Below, piece by piece: positions 9,418-18,123 of a DNA stretch of 64,000 nucleotides. Origin of the DNA: Flavobacteriales bacterium (GTDB lineage Bacteria; Bacteroidota; Bacteroidia; Flavobacteriales_E; Vicingaceae); contig PALM01000017.1 of NCBI GenBank assembly GCA_002706365.1, positions 80,410 through 144,409 of the forward strand, in the 5' to 3' direction. A program made the translations under genes and the position numbers. The first letter of the stretch is position 1; each line of letters starts with the position of its first letter. The notes under the pieces were generated by a model that saw nothing but the letters and a program-made list of their open reading frames with translations, was not told where the DNA came from and made no database searches.

Positions 9418-10539
9418 TTAATGATGAGCCTCCTCAACGGCTGCTCCAAAATATAGGGCTGCTAGCAACGTAAATACATAAGCCTGTAAGAAGGCTACTA
9501 GAAGCTCAATGAAGTTCATGAAGATCATGAACAAAGTAGATCCAATACCTACTCCATAACCTGCTCCTGCCGACTGCTCTCCAAAGATGAAGATCAGCGC
9601 CACAAAAGCAAGGATAATAATGTGTCCTGCGGTAATGTTCGCAGTTAAACGAACCATCAAAACCAATGGCTTAATGAATAGTCCGGCAATTTCGATCGGT
9701 ACTAAGATCAATTTGATCGGAATAGGCACATTTGGTGGCCATAAGATATGCACCCAATAAGGCTTTTTACCGTTGATGGTAGTTATGATAAAGACAATGG
9801 TTGCCAATACCATAGTTACACTCAAAGTTCCTGTAATATTCATTCCTCCTAAAAATGGGATCAGACCCAAAAGGTTAGAGATCCAGATAAAGAAGAATAT
9901 GCTCAATAAAAAGGGTACGAATTTATCGGCTTTGCCTTTCCCTATAGAAGGAATAGCAACCTCATCTCTCACGAAAAGAATAAGTGGTTCCATGAATGCC
10001 TGAAATCCTTTTGGTGCAGTGCGCCCTCTTTTCTTATATGCTTTAGCAACCGAGAAAAAGATCAAGAACATGATCAAGGCAGTAAGGAAGATACCGGCTA
10101 CGTTCTTGGTGATCGACATATCAAGAGCGACTGCTTGGTTTTTAGCATCTCCATTCTCATCTAACTCTAATCCTTCACCTTTAAGATAGATGTGTTCGTG
10201 AAAAAGGATATAATCTCCATGCTCATAATAATGAGCTGAAGAAGTAGAGTCTATTTCTAAAGATTCTTCATTGTGATAGAAATGAGAAGATGAGAAGACA
10301 TCCCATCCTTCTTCTGTCTTTATGATTACTGGAAGGTAAATTGCAAAATCGCCAATGATGTGAATCTCATGAGCATCGCTGATGTGATGCATGATCATTT
10401 CACCGGCATTGAACTTTCCTTCTCCACCTGATGCCATTACCGACTGAGAACTCAGACCCAAAATGGCGGTCATCATGAAGGCAAGAACAACTCTAAAAAG
10501 CTTGGTTTTCGTGGGATTTGCGCTTGAAACTACAGTCAA
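9418..10539 (-). CDS. atpB: ATP synthase F0 subunit a
   Basis: This protein has 373 residues, longer than the roughly 270 of E. coli because of an N-terminal export-like helix (about 13-36) and a domain rich in His and acidic residues before the usual membrane helices. Such an extension is common in Bacteroidota AtpB. The essential arginine is in LMVRLTANITAGH and the family end LQAYVFTLLAALYFG is clear. The start is a TTG 25 bases after an exact TACTTTTG element. The first in-frame ATG (codon 22) would cut into the export-like segment, so TTG is preferred. Confidence 0.93.
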   Translation of the reverse strand: MTVVSSANPTKTKLFRVVLAFMMTAILGLSSQSVMASGGEGKFNAGEMIMHHISDAHEIHIIGDFAIYLPVIIKTEEGWDVFSSSHFYHNEESLEIDSTSSAHYYEHGDYILFHEHIYLKGEGLELDENGDAKNQAVALDMSITKNVAGIFLTALIMFLIFFSVAKAYKKRGRTAPKGFQAFMEPLILFVRDEVAIPSIGKGKADKFVPFLLSIFFFIWISNLLGLIPFLGGMNITGTLSVTMVLATIVFIITTINGKKPYWVHILWPPNVPIPIKLILVPIEIAGLFIKPLVLMVRLTANITAGHIIILAFVALIFIFGEQSAGAGYGVGIGSTLFMIFMNFIELLVAFLQAYVFTLLAALYFGAAVEEAHH

Positions 10540-10564
10540 TTTTCTGGTCTTAGAAATTCGACCG

Positions 10565-10572
10565 CAAAAGTA
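10565..10572 (-). promoter_or_regulatory. -7 element of the atpBEFHAG operon
   Basis: The reverse strand reads TACTTTTG, an exact TAnnTTTG match, 25 bases before the atpB TTG and directly after a terminator for the upstream unit. It marks the likely promoter of the ATP synthase operon. Confidence 0.6.
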
Positions 10573-10597
10573 GAGAATAAAAAAGAAAATTGAAACT

Positions 10598-10621
10598 AAA
10601 AAAATGGGCTTTTTTTAGCCC
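10598..10621 (-). terminator. Rho-independent terminator after the bactofilin-AtpZ-AtpI unit
   Basis: On the reverse strand a GGGCT/AGCCC stem closes an A-rich loop and is followed by seven T residues. It begins eight bases past the stop of the gene ending at 10630. The short stem makes it a weak terminator, but with the next promoter just beyond it, it separates the two units. Confidence 0.55.
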
Positions 10622-10629
10622 GTAGAATA

Positions 10630-11001
10630 CTACTGCTTCTTCAGCTGGGAAAAGATATAATAAGTGTTCAATGAGGTATATAGCAAATAGAGGTATAGAA
10701 AGGAGAGTGCAAATGGAATTTTTATAGCTGGAAAACTATAGAGTACTATTAAAAGTAGCGTAAGTGAGATGAAAAGTTTTGCCGCCATTGTTCCCATAAA
10801 TGAAGTGACAAATGATTGTGGTCTTCCTGCGATCTTCTTTGAAAGAATGCGGTATATAAATAGGGTGGTAAGTGGGAAGTATAGATATAATCCCCACATC
10901 CACTGATTCCATTCAAAACCCAAAGATTGGAAGATAAAGTAATGAGCAACTAAACTGATCAATGAAATCAATAGAAATGCTATATAGAAAGTTACTTTCA
11001 T
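10630..11001 (-). CDS. Small four-helix membrane protein, AtpI-like by position
   Basis: This 123-residue protein is almost entirely hydrophobic, with four likely membrane helices (about 3-25, 31-50, 68-86 and 91-113) and a short charged C-terminus. Its start overlaps the AtpZ stop by four bases (ATGA type), so the two are translationally coupled. Genes in this place before atpB are often AtpI or related ATP-synthase assembly proteins, but I see no diagnostic motif, so the role is inferred from context alone. Confidence 0.7.
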   Translation of the reverse strand: MKVTFYIAFLLISLISLVAHYFIFQSLGFEWNQWMWGLYLYFPLTTLFIYRILSKKIAGRPQSFVTSFMGTMAAKLFISLTLLLIVLYSFPAIKIPFALSFLYLYLLYTSLNTYYIFSQLKKQ

Positions 11002-11225
11002 TTATTTAGATCTCGAATAGTCAAATACATGGCTACTGCCACAGAAGCCAAAGATAATACAAGGGTAAACCAAGGGGTAGAATTTTGAAGCTTTTCATCC
11101 AAATGTATACCTCCAAAAACACCACACAGAATGATCACCGTCATTTGGGTGGCCATGCCTGTGAATCTTAAGAACTGATTAGGCTGATTTTTCTTTTGGC
11201 TCTTCTTTTTCTCCTTTTCCTTCAT
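10998..11225 (-). CDS. atpZ: AtpZ/AtpI family ATP synthase accessory protein
   Basis: This 75-residue protein has a Lys-rich start and two membrane helices (about 22-41 and 51-69). The segment GMATQMTVIILCGVFGG followed by HLDEKL is the usual AtpZ pattern. AtpZ proteins are small inner-membrane partners of F0 linked to c-ring assembly or to Mg2+ handling. Its 5' end overlaps the 3' end of the bactofilin gene by 47 bases in another frame, an unusually long overlap that suggests joint translation. Confidence 0.85.
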   Translation of the reverse strand: MKEKEKKKSQKKNQPNQFLRFTGMATQMTVIILCGVFGGIHLDEKLQNSTPWFTLVLSLASVAVAMYLTIRDLNK

Positions 11226-11580
11226 CTATGCCTTTGATCACTGCACCCATTTTACAATTACCTGAGAAATTTGCTCCCGGTTCAATTTGCAATTTATTGG
11301 TGCTGATCTCACCCACTAAATTAGCAGTTGTTTTTAGACTGAGTAGTTCGTTAACTGCGATATTAACTTTAACTCCACCAGAAATTGTTGCATTAGCACA
11401 TTTGATAGTTCCTTCAACTACTCCTTGCTCACCTACAACTACTTTGCCTTCAGAAATCAAATTTCCAACTAGCTTCCCGTCGATACGAATATCTCCATTG
11501 CAACGGATGTCGCCTTTGATCTCTGTACCGCTTCTGATAATGTTTATTGAATTGTCTGTTTCGTTGGTAATACGTGCCAT
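11179..11580 (-). CDS. Bactofilin (polymer-forming cytoskeletal protein)
   Basis: This 133-residue protein has a central right-handed beta-helix pattern (residues about 14-105) with repeating GxxxxGdirxdGxl turns, short N- and C-terminal tails, and a charged tail rich in Lys and Glu. Bactofilins polymerise without nucleotide and often sit under the membrane with peptidoglycan enzymes. Here the M23 peptidase gene is about 2.8 kb away across PorW/SprE. An exact TAACTTTG element lies upstream (11622-11629). The reading frame runs 47 bases into atpZ. Confidence 0.9.
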   Translation of the reverse strand: MARITNETDNSINIIRSGTEIKGDIRCNGDIRIDGKLVGNLISEGKVVVGEQGVVEGTIKCANATISGGVKVNIAVNELLSLKTTANLVGEISTNKLQIEPGANFSGNCKMGAVIKGIDEGKGEKEEPKEKSA

Positions 11581-11621
11581 CTTAAATCATTTATGTGTTA
11601 GATAACGAAGCTTTGTCGCCC

Positions 11622-11629
11622 CAAAGTTA
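11622..11629 (-). promoter_or_regulatory. -7 element before bactofilin
   Basis: The reverse strand reads TAACTTTG, an exact TAnnTTTG match, 41 bases before the bactofilin ATG. It lies after the PorW/SprE stop, suggesting a start point for the bactofilin-AtpZ-AtpI transcript. Confidence 0.5.
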
Positions 11630-11660
11630 TGATTATCTTCTATATTGTTTAATATCAGAG

Positions 11661-14252
11661 CTAAGTAGGGTACTTATCAGAGAAAAACTCCAAATAATCA
11701 TCCTCCTTCTTAGTTTTGAATAGAATCTTGAAATTTTCGTTTGAAATCAGATAATCCTTCCCTCCTTCTTGCTTAGCCGGAAGTGAGATCTCAAGCTGAT
11801 TGCGAATTGCTCTCAAATAGCGCATAGCCTGTTTCTCATCCGAAAATGTTCTGATCAGAAACAATTTCTTCCCTGTAATAGTGGTAGTGGTAAACTCTAG
11901 ATTGCCCTCTCGGAAAAACTCCTTATTGAAATTCGATATTTTGATCTTCAGATCATTCGCTTTTGCACTATTGATAGGAAGTGATAACACATACATGTGT
12001 TTATCCATTGGGTTGTAATCGAATTGAGGCTTTTCAGATTTCGGTTGAACTGTTCCAGATTGATTGAGCAAGCGAAGAATTTCCTCTGCCTGCTTTTTCA
12101 CTTCAGTATTAGGATGATCTGCAACTACAGCTTCAAGTGCATCTCTAAATTCTTCCTTAGATGATGTGTAGCCTATCGCTTTTGCTTTTAAAAAATCAAA
12201 TTGCGGCTCAAGATGATTGATCTTAAAGACACTTTCGGCCTTATTGCAACTTTCGATCACATCGGCATACAATTCATACTTATAAAGGCGATATGTGGAT
12301 TCATAAAAGTCTTCCACCTTTTCTTTGCTTTCCTTAGATTCTTTATTGTAGTCTGGATTCTTGATCAAATAGGCGTACTCGCTAAATGGATGATTGTTCA
12401 ACACCCATTCTTTTTCCACATTGGCTTTTTCCTGATCATCTACCAAAAGGTAGATTCTATATAATTGGTAGTGAGCAGGTAAATTATATCTTGATGTGTC
12501 GTATTCCACAGTGATCCTCTTGAAAGCTTGCTCGGCATTTTTATAATCCTCAAAACTCTCTTTGAAGATAGTCCCCACATTGAACAAGGCCTCAATCACT
12601 TTGCCATTCGCCTGCAGCCTGTCTCTCAGATCCACTGGAATGTCTTTCATATAGAACTCTGGATCATAGATCTCATTATCCTCTTCATTTGTGGCCACTG
12701 AGCCTCCAGCATTGGTTCCTGCTTGTTGATCTATTTCAGTAGGCGCAATATTCTTGGAAGCCCTCCTCCAATCATCTGCAAGCTGGCGCTCTCCCCAAAT
12801 CCTTTTAAAATCCGTTCTACCGAGTGCCAAGGTGGTTTGATTGTAGAAATACCATTCTCCTTTTCTTCCGCTGTTGTTGTTTTGGACTATAGCCGACTGC
12901 TCTCTTTCGGCCTGAGCAAGCTCCAGAGCACGCAATTCTTGTTGTCTTTTTCGCTCTTCTTCCGCTTTTAGCTCTTTTATGAGCTCTTTGACTTTCTTTT
13001 CTCTTTCTTTTTCACTTAATCCGCCCAAGGCAAGCAAACTGTCTTGTCTTTTAATGATCTTCAAGTTCTTCACCAGATCTTGCAAACTTTCATTCTTTTC
13101 GTCGGCATCGTAATATTCAGGATGATCCTCTGGCAGATATTGCAATGTGCTATCATAGAATAATTGAGCTTTCAAATAATCAGGCTGCTCAAAATGTATA
13201 TCGGCTAATTTGAGATATGAAAGCGCCTTCTGCTTTTGATTACTCACAGAAAACTTCACCGACTTCTTCAGATAGTCTATTGCTTGCGGTTCATTATCCT
13301 CTTTAAGCGAAATTTCAGCTAGGGCGTAATAGATCTGATCTCGAAATTCTTCATTCTTCTTATCGCGAAGCATTTTCTTCATTTCCTTCTTGATGTCATC
13401 TGCATTGCTAGCAGTTATATCCAAAGAGATCGCCCTGCGAATCTTAGCATTGAAACGCATGGTGTAATCAGGTTTCAATTTCAATACAGAGGTATAGTAT
13501 TGAGTGGCGGAAGAATACTCTCTCCGATCTTGATAGATCTGAGCTAGAATAAAGGTATATCTGCGTTTATCATCTTTATCTTCCACAAATCGGATCGCAG
13601 TTTCAAGCCTTTCTATCACTTTATCAAGATCCTTATCTTTCTGCAAAAAGAGCTCAGCAGCAGTAGCATTGATCTCTCCCCAAGTTGGCTTTGGAATCTT
13701 GTTCTGCTCATCTTCTGCTATATCTAGGAATTCTTCTGCTTTATCCCATTCCCGCATTTCAATATAGGTCTTGATCAGCCAGTTCAATCCCTGATATCTT
13801 TCCGGATCCCTTTTATATGCTTGATATGTATAAAGGAAAGTTTCTTCGCCTAATTCATGCTGCATCTTATAGAACCTGGCCTTCCCAATGAGAAAGTAAC
13901 TGTCATTTATCCATTTAACATGCTCTTCCTTCCTTAGATACATGGAATGTCGCTCAATTACCTCTGAACATTTATCGATCACCCTATCCATTTCAGGATA
14001 CATCTGTTGCGACTTCTGTTCATCGGGATAGATGAATATGGGCAGCACTTGAGAGTAGTCATATACATAAGCATCCTTCAGTTTCTGCTCATTCTCCTTG
14101 ATGATCTCCTTGGCATTGAAGTAGCCGTTGTATCTGGCAGTGGTATTGTGATAGGCACGCGAAATCATCGTACTCTTCTTCCTTGAACAGGAAGAATAGA
14201 CGATCATCGCTAAAAGAATTAGCGAAATATATAGATTCGGCCTTCTAAGCAC
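11661..14252 (-). CDS. sprE: PorW/SprE-type TPR lipoprotein of gliding/type IX secretion
   Basis: This protein has 863 residues counted from a GTG at 14252. The frame can be extended to a TTG at 14306, but the GTG gives a clean lipoprotein signal (LRRPNLYISLILLAMIVYSSC, lipid Cys22) and lies downstream of a TAACTTTG element at 14304-14311, whereas the TTG lies inside it. After the signal come SRAYHNTTARYNGYFNAKE and YPDEQ, typical of PorW/SprE, then many TPR-like helix pairs. Family members are needed for type IX secretion and gliding in Flavobacterium and Porphyromonas. Placement beside M23, GH3 and bactofilin genes supports the call. Confidence 0.88.
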   Translation of the reverse strand: MLRRPNLYISLILLAMIVYSSCSRKKSTMISRAYHNTTARYNGYFNAKEIIKENEQKLKDAYVYDYSQVLPIFIYPDEQKSQQMYPEMDRVIDKCSEVIERHSMYLRKEEHVKWINDSYFLIGKARFYKMQHELGEETFLYTYQAYKRDPERYQGLNWLIKTYIEMREWDKAEEFLDIAEDEQNKIPKPTWGEINATAAELFLQKDKDLDKVIERLETAIRFVEDKDDKRRYTFILAQIYQDRREYSSATQYYTSVLKLKPDYTMRFNAKIRRAISLDITASNADDIKKEMKKMLRDKKNEEFRDQIYYALAEISLKEDNEPQAIDYLKKSVKFSVSNQKQKALSYLKLADIHFEQPDYLKAQLFYDSTLQYLPEDHPEYYDADEKNESLQDLVKNLKIIKRQDSLLALGGLSEKEREKKVKELIKELKAEEERKRQQELRALELAQAEREQSAIVQNNNSGRKGEWYFYNQTTLALGRTDFKRIWGERQLADDWRRASKNIAPTEIDQQAGTNAGGSVATNEEDNEIYDPEFYMKDIPVDLRDRLQANGKVIEALFNVGTIFKESFEDYKNAEQAFKRITVEYDTSRYNLPAHYQLYRIYLLVDDQEKANVEKEWVLNNHPFSEYAYLIKNPDYNKESKESKEKVEDFYESTYRLYKYELYADVIESCNKAESVFKINHLEPQFDFLKAKAIGYTSSKEEFRDALEAVVADHPNTEVKKQAEEILRLLNQSGTVQPKSEKPQFDYNPMDKHMYVLSLPINSAKANDLKIKISNFNKEFFREGNLEFTTTTITGKKLFLIRTFSDEKQAMRYLRAIRNQLEISLPAKQEGGKDYLISNENFKILFKTKKEDDYLEFFSDKYPT

Positions 14253-14303
14253 GGCAATTAAACTAAAAACGGAGCTAATTAGTATGCAGTTCCGTTGAAT
14301 TGG

Positions 14304-14343
14304 CAAAGTTAATTAAAGATGAGGGGCTGAACATCCAAAAGTA
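14304..14343 (-). promoter_or_regulatory. Promoter region of PorW/SprE
   Basis: Two exact TAnnTTTG matches lie on the reverse strand: TAACTTTG at 14304-14311 and TACTTTTG at 14336-14343. The TTTG of the upstream one is 24 bases before the downstream one and could serve as its -33 element. Transcription from the nearer element would begin after the TTG at 14306, which supports the GTG start at 14252. Confidence 0.5.
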
Positions 14344-14384
14344 TGGCTGTATAATTTCGGATATTTGAACTTTGAATTCTACGA

Positions 14385-15272
14385 ATGGAAGAAGAGAAGA
14401 AAAAAAGTCAGATCCTCAAAAAGCTCAAGAGCAAGTATCGCCTTGTGATACTTAATGATGCCTCTTTTGAAGAGAAGTTCTCTTACCGACTTTCCCCTTT
14501 GAACATCTTTACTCTTCTTATTAGCTTAACGGTTGTGATCATTCTTATCGTTGCAGGAATTATCGTTTTTACTCCTCTGCGTGAATCCATCCCGGGATAC
14601 ACCGATGTGAATTTGAGAAAAGACCTTACTGAAATGGTTCTCAAAACTGATTCCCTGGAAAGAGAATTGAGACTCAATCAGAAATACCTCAACAATGTGC
14701 AGGCGGTATTAATGGGTGAAGAGCCTGAAGCCATCGAAGAGGATAGTGCGATCGACAGCGAAGACCTGCCTCAAAGCGCAAATCAAAATGATCCAATCTT
14801 TGAAAAATCGGTTGAGGATTCTCTGCTCCGCGACTATGTGGAAAGGGAAGATTCTTACTCTCTAGATCTTTCAAGTAATAAAAGAATTAGAGCTGTTGAC
14901 AGATTATTCTTCTTTACTCCTTTGGAGGGAACAGTAACTCAGAATTATGATTTAAGTCAGGAGCACTATGGTATCGACATTGTAGCTCCGAAAAATGAGG
15001 CTGTCAAGGCAGTTTTGAGAGGGACAGTGATATTCGCCGAGTGGACAGTTGAGACTGGCTATGTGATCCAAATCCAACATATAGGTAACCTCAGCTCCAT
15101 CTACAAGCACAATTCAGTCTTATTGAAACAAGTTGGCGATCAGGTAAAAGCAGGTGAAGCAATTGCCATTGTAGGAAATACCGGAGAGTTCTCTTCTGGC
15201 CCTCACTTGCATTTCGAGCTTTGGCAAGAAGGCGTATCTCTCGATCCATCGAAATTTATCAACTTTAATTGA
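14385..15272 (+). CDS. M23 family metallopeptidase (peptidoglycan hydrolase), membrane-anchored
   Basis: This 295-residue protein has a Lys-rich cytoplasmic start, one membrane helix (about 41-62), a short coiled-coil-like region (about 78-105), an acidic linker, and a LytM/M23 domain from about 175. The zinc site looks complete (His194, Asp198 and His276, with His274 as catalytic partner in GPHLHFELW), so the enzyme should be active on cross-bridges in the periplasm. Divergent from PorW/SprE and overlapping the GH3 gene by four bases (ATGA type). The order is one I associate with Bacteroidota genomes. Confidence 0.92.
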   Translation: MEEEKKKSQILKKLKSKYRLVILNDASFEEKFSYRLSPLNIFTLLISLTVVIILIVAGIIVFTPLRESIPGYTDVNLRKDLTEMVLKTDSLERELRLNQKYLNNVQAVLMGEEPEAIEEDSAIDSEDLPQSANQNDPIFEKSVEDSLLRDYVEREDSYSLDLSSNKRIRAVDRLFFFTPLEGTVTQNYDLSQEHYGIDIVAPKNEAVKAVLRGTVIFAEWTVETGYVIQIQHIGNLSSIYKHNSVLLKQVGDQVKAGEAIAIVGNTGEFSSGPHLHFELWQEGVSLDPSKFINFN

Positions 15273-16768
15273 TGAGCATTAAAGAGCTTGCCGGAAGAAT
15301 CTTTGCCAGTCTGATCTACCGAAGAACCAATTCCTGGAAATCAGACGCCATCGCAACTCAAAAAAGAACTTTTGAGAGCCTTATTAAAATGGCCTCCAAT
15401 ACTGCTTTTGGCAAGGATCACGACTTCAAAAACATAAATAGCTATACCGATTTTCAAGATCGAGTTCCCCTACGTGACTATGAAGGATTAAAGCCTTATA
15501 TAGAAAGAATGGTAGCTGGAGAAGAGGATATTCTATGGCCTGGGAAACCTACTTATCTGAGTAAAACCAGCGGTACTACTTCGGGTGCAAAATACATTCC
15601 CCTAACTAAAGAGTCGCTCCCTTATCACATCAAAGCTGCAAGAGATGCAATTCTGCATTATGTATATCATTCCGGAAAGTCTTCCTTTATCAATGGTAAG
15701 ATGATCTTCTTACAGGGAAGTCCGGAATTGGATAAGTCGAAAGCTATTCCCACCGGAAGACTAAGTGGAATTGTTGCTCATTACGTGCCAGCCTATCTTC
15801 AAGCAAACCGTTTGCCCTCATTTGAAACCAACTGCATAGATGATTGGGAAAAGAAAGTTGATGCCATAGTAGATGAAACCATTGATCAAAAAATGGCTGT
15901 GATCAGTGGCATTCCTCCCTGGGTGCAAATGTATTTTGAACGCCTTATCCAAAAGAGTGGAAAGCAAAATATCGCTGAAATATTTCCCGATTTTTCACTC
16001 TTCATTTATGGTGGTGTGAACTACAAACCCTATGAAGGTGCAATGCGAAAACTGATTGGCAAATCAGTAGATTCCATTGAGCTATACCCAGCTTCTGAGG
16101 GCTTTATTGCTTATCAAGACAATTACAAAGAGGAAGGCATGTTGCTTCTTCTGAATTCGGGAATCTTTTATGAGTTTGTGCCTCTTGATAAGCTGGGAAA
16201 AGAGAATCCAAAGCGTTTGACCATCGAAGAGGTTGAGTTGGGTGTGAATTACCTTCTCATCTTAAGTACCAATGCCGGTTTATGGGGATACAACATTGGC
16301 GACACCATAAAATTTGTCTCATTAGAGCCTTATAGAATCATCGTAAGCGGGCGAGTAAAGCACTATACTTCTGCTTTTGGAGAACATGTGATTGCTGAAG
16401 AGGTTGAAAAAGCCATTAGCTATGTCATTGAAAAAACAAATTCAGAAGTGGGTGAGTTCCATTTGGCACCAGAGGTAAACCCCAAGGATGGAGAGCTACC
16501 ATATCACGAATGGCTTATTGAATTCAATTCTGCTCCTTCTGATTTAGATGCTTTTACAAAGCTTCTCAATGATAAGATGTGTGAGCTCAACTCATACTAC
16601 AGGGATCTTATAGAAGGAAAGATCTTACAGCCTCTAAAACTAACTGCAGTCCCCAAAGGGGCATTCAATGATTATATGAGATCAAAAGGGAAGTTAGGTG
16701 GCCAAAATAAATTGCCTAGACTGGCAAACGATCGCAATTTAGCCGATGAACTGCTAAAGCTTATTTAG
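15269..16768 (+). CDS. GH3-family acyl-acid-amido synthetase-like protein
   Basis: This 499-residue protein belongs to the ANL-related GH3 family, named after plant auxin-responsive enzymes that adenylate an acid and join it to an amino acid. The ATP-binding motif is present as KTSGTTSGAKYIPLT near 101-115, the second motif as YPASEG near 273, and the third as YNIGDTIKF near 341. The bacterial role is not known. It is coupled to the M23 gene by a four-base overlap and meets the opposite-strand transferase gene with a four-base tail overlap. Confidence 0.85.
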   Translation: MMSIKELAGRIFASLIYRRTNSWKSDAIATQKRTFESLIKMASNTAFGKDHDFKNINSYTDFQDRVPLRDYEGLKPYIERMVAGEEDILWPGKPTYLSKTSGTTSGAKYIPLTKESLPYHIKAARDAILHYVYHSGKSSFINGKMIFLQGSPELDKSKAIPTGRLSGIVAHYVPAYLQANRLPSFETNCIDDWEKKVDAIVDETIDQKMAVISGIPPWVQMYFERLIQKSGKQNIAEIFPDFSLFIYGGVNYKPYEGAMRKLIGKSVDSIELYPASEGFIAYQDNYKEEGMLLLLNSGIFYEFVPLDKLGKENPKRLTIEEVELGVNYLLILSTNAGLWGYNIGDTIKFVSLEPYRIIVSGRVKHYTSAFGEHVIAEEVEKAISYVIEKTNSEVGEFHLAPEVNPKDGELPYHEWLIEFNSAPSDLDAFTKLLNDKMCELNSYYRDLIEGKILQPLKLTAVPKGAFNDYMRSKGKLGGQNKLPRLANDRNLADELLKLI

Positions 16769-18120
16769 CGGTGGTCTTCAAAGATGGTGAGCACCGTTTT
16801 TAGTATGATCTTCACATCAAATCTCAAGGTCCAGTTATTCACATAGAAACGATCCAAGCGAATCCTATTCGCCAATAAATAATGATCGTCTATCTCTCCT
16901 CTATAACCTTTCACTTGGGCTAAACCTGTAATTCCCGGTCTAATGGCATGTCTTTGCATAAAGTTCCCTACCAGCTCCTTGTATTCTTGAGTGTGCTTTA
17001 CCATGTGAGGCCGTGGACCTACAATACTCATTTCACCTTTCAATACATTGATGAATTGGGGCAGCTCGTCTAGTGAAGTTTTCCTAAGGATTCTACCGAT
17101 CCTGGTAATTCTAGGATCATTCTGAGTAGCCTGAACATTATCTGCATCCTTATTCAATTTCATGCTTCTGAACTTGTAGCATTTGAAGATCTTATTGTTT
17201 CTACCAGATCTATCCTGCTTGAAAAAGACGGGGAAACCGGAATCGATCACAATCAAAATAGCGAGGATTGGAAAGAGCCAACTGAAGATCAATATAAAGA
17301 CCAAAAGAGTGAAAACCAGATCAAACAATCGCTTTACGGAAGCATTATAGGGGTCGTCGAGTGGAGTTGATGAGATCTTAAAGACAGTAGTTTGATTGTA
17401 CTTTACATTTTCGATGTTCCTTGCACTGAGCTTCGTCCAATCCATTACAAATCTCAGTCGTATGAAATGCTCATCACAATAAGTGCTCAATTGCTCAACC
17501 TTCTCAGTGTCCAAAATTGAAAGCGGAATATAGAGTTCTGTGATCTTGTTTTGCTCTTCGATCCTGTCTAATTCAGATAACAAAGACTCCTTATAAGGAA
17601 GTTCGATCAATTGTTGGAATTCAGCAGAGATATTGCGCTCGAAAACCTCAGTCACTTCTCTTAAGTCGCCATCTCCAGAAACCACTATAATGGCATTCTT
17701 TGAAGAAGTTCGTTTGAGATACTTCCTGTAGAGGAGGGTGACAATTCTTCTGCCAACAAAGAGCAATACTCCAAAGCTGATATGAGAGAAGAGCAGGAAT
17801 AATCGAGAGTAATAGGTTTTGATCAAGCCATTGAAAGCTACAGTGATCAAGAGTTGAAGTAATACTGAAGCGGTAACCACCAGAAAGTAGCGACTGCTAC
17901 TTGAGAAATTCTCCAATTGATAGATCTTCTGCCAAGAGGAGATGAACAACCAAGCAACATTCACAAAGAATAGCAGGCCCAAATAGTTGCTATCTGCGAA
18001 AGTAAATGAAGATTCATTGTAGAATCTCAAGAACAGCCCAAAGAAGAAAGAGATATTTAGGCAGAGTAAGTCAGATACCCTAAAATATTGCGCTAAATAA
18101 TATTGGTGGTTCTTGTACAA
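16765..18120 (-). CDS. Undecaprenyl-phosphate sugar phosphotransferase (WcaJ/PglC-type)
   Basis: This 451-residue priming enzyme of surface-glycan synthesis would place the first sugar-phosphate on the lipid carrier. Four N-terminal helices and a degenerate nucleotide-fold domain precede a final helix and the catalytic domain (from about 262: KRLFDLVF, then FKCYKFRSM, KTSLDELPQFINVLKGEMS, GPRP and PGITGLAQV). The catalytic Asp-Glu pair is in SLDELPQ. The start is TTG at 18120, three bases after the upstream stop; no early ATG exists. It is the last gene of the minus-strand glycan operon. Confidence 0.92.
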   Translation of the reverse strand: MYKNHQYYLAQYFRVSDLLCLNISFFFGLFLRFYNESSFTFADSNYLGLLFFVNVAWLFISSWQKIYQLENFSSSSRYFLVVTASVLLQLLITVAFNGLIKTYYSRLFLLFSHISFGVLLFVGRRIVTLLYRKYLKRTSSKNAIIVVSGDGDLREVTEVFERNISAEFQQLIELPYKESLLSELDRIEEQNKITELYIPLSILDTEKVEQLSTYCDEHFIRLRFVMDWTKLSARNIENVKYNQTTVFKISSTPLDDPYNASVKRLFDLVFTLLVFILIFSWLFPILAILIVIDSGFPVFFKQDRSGRNNKIFKCYKFRSMKLNKDADNVQATQNDPRITRIGRILRKTSLDELPQFINVLKGEMSIVGPRPHMVKHTQEYKELVGNFMQRHAIRPGITGLAQVKGYRGEIDDHYLLANRIRLDRFYVNNWTLRFDVKIILKTVLTIFEDHR

Positions 18121-18123
18121 GTC

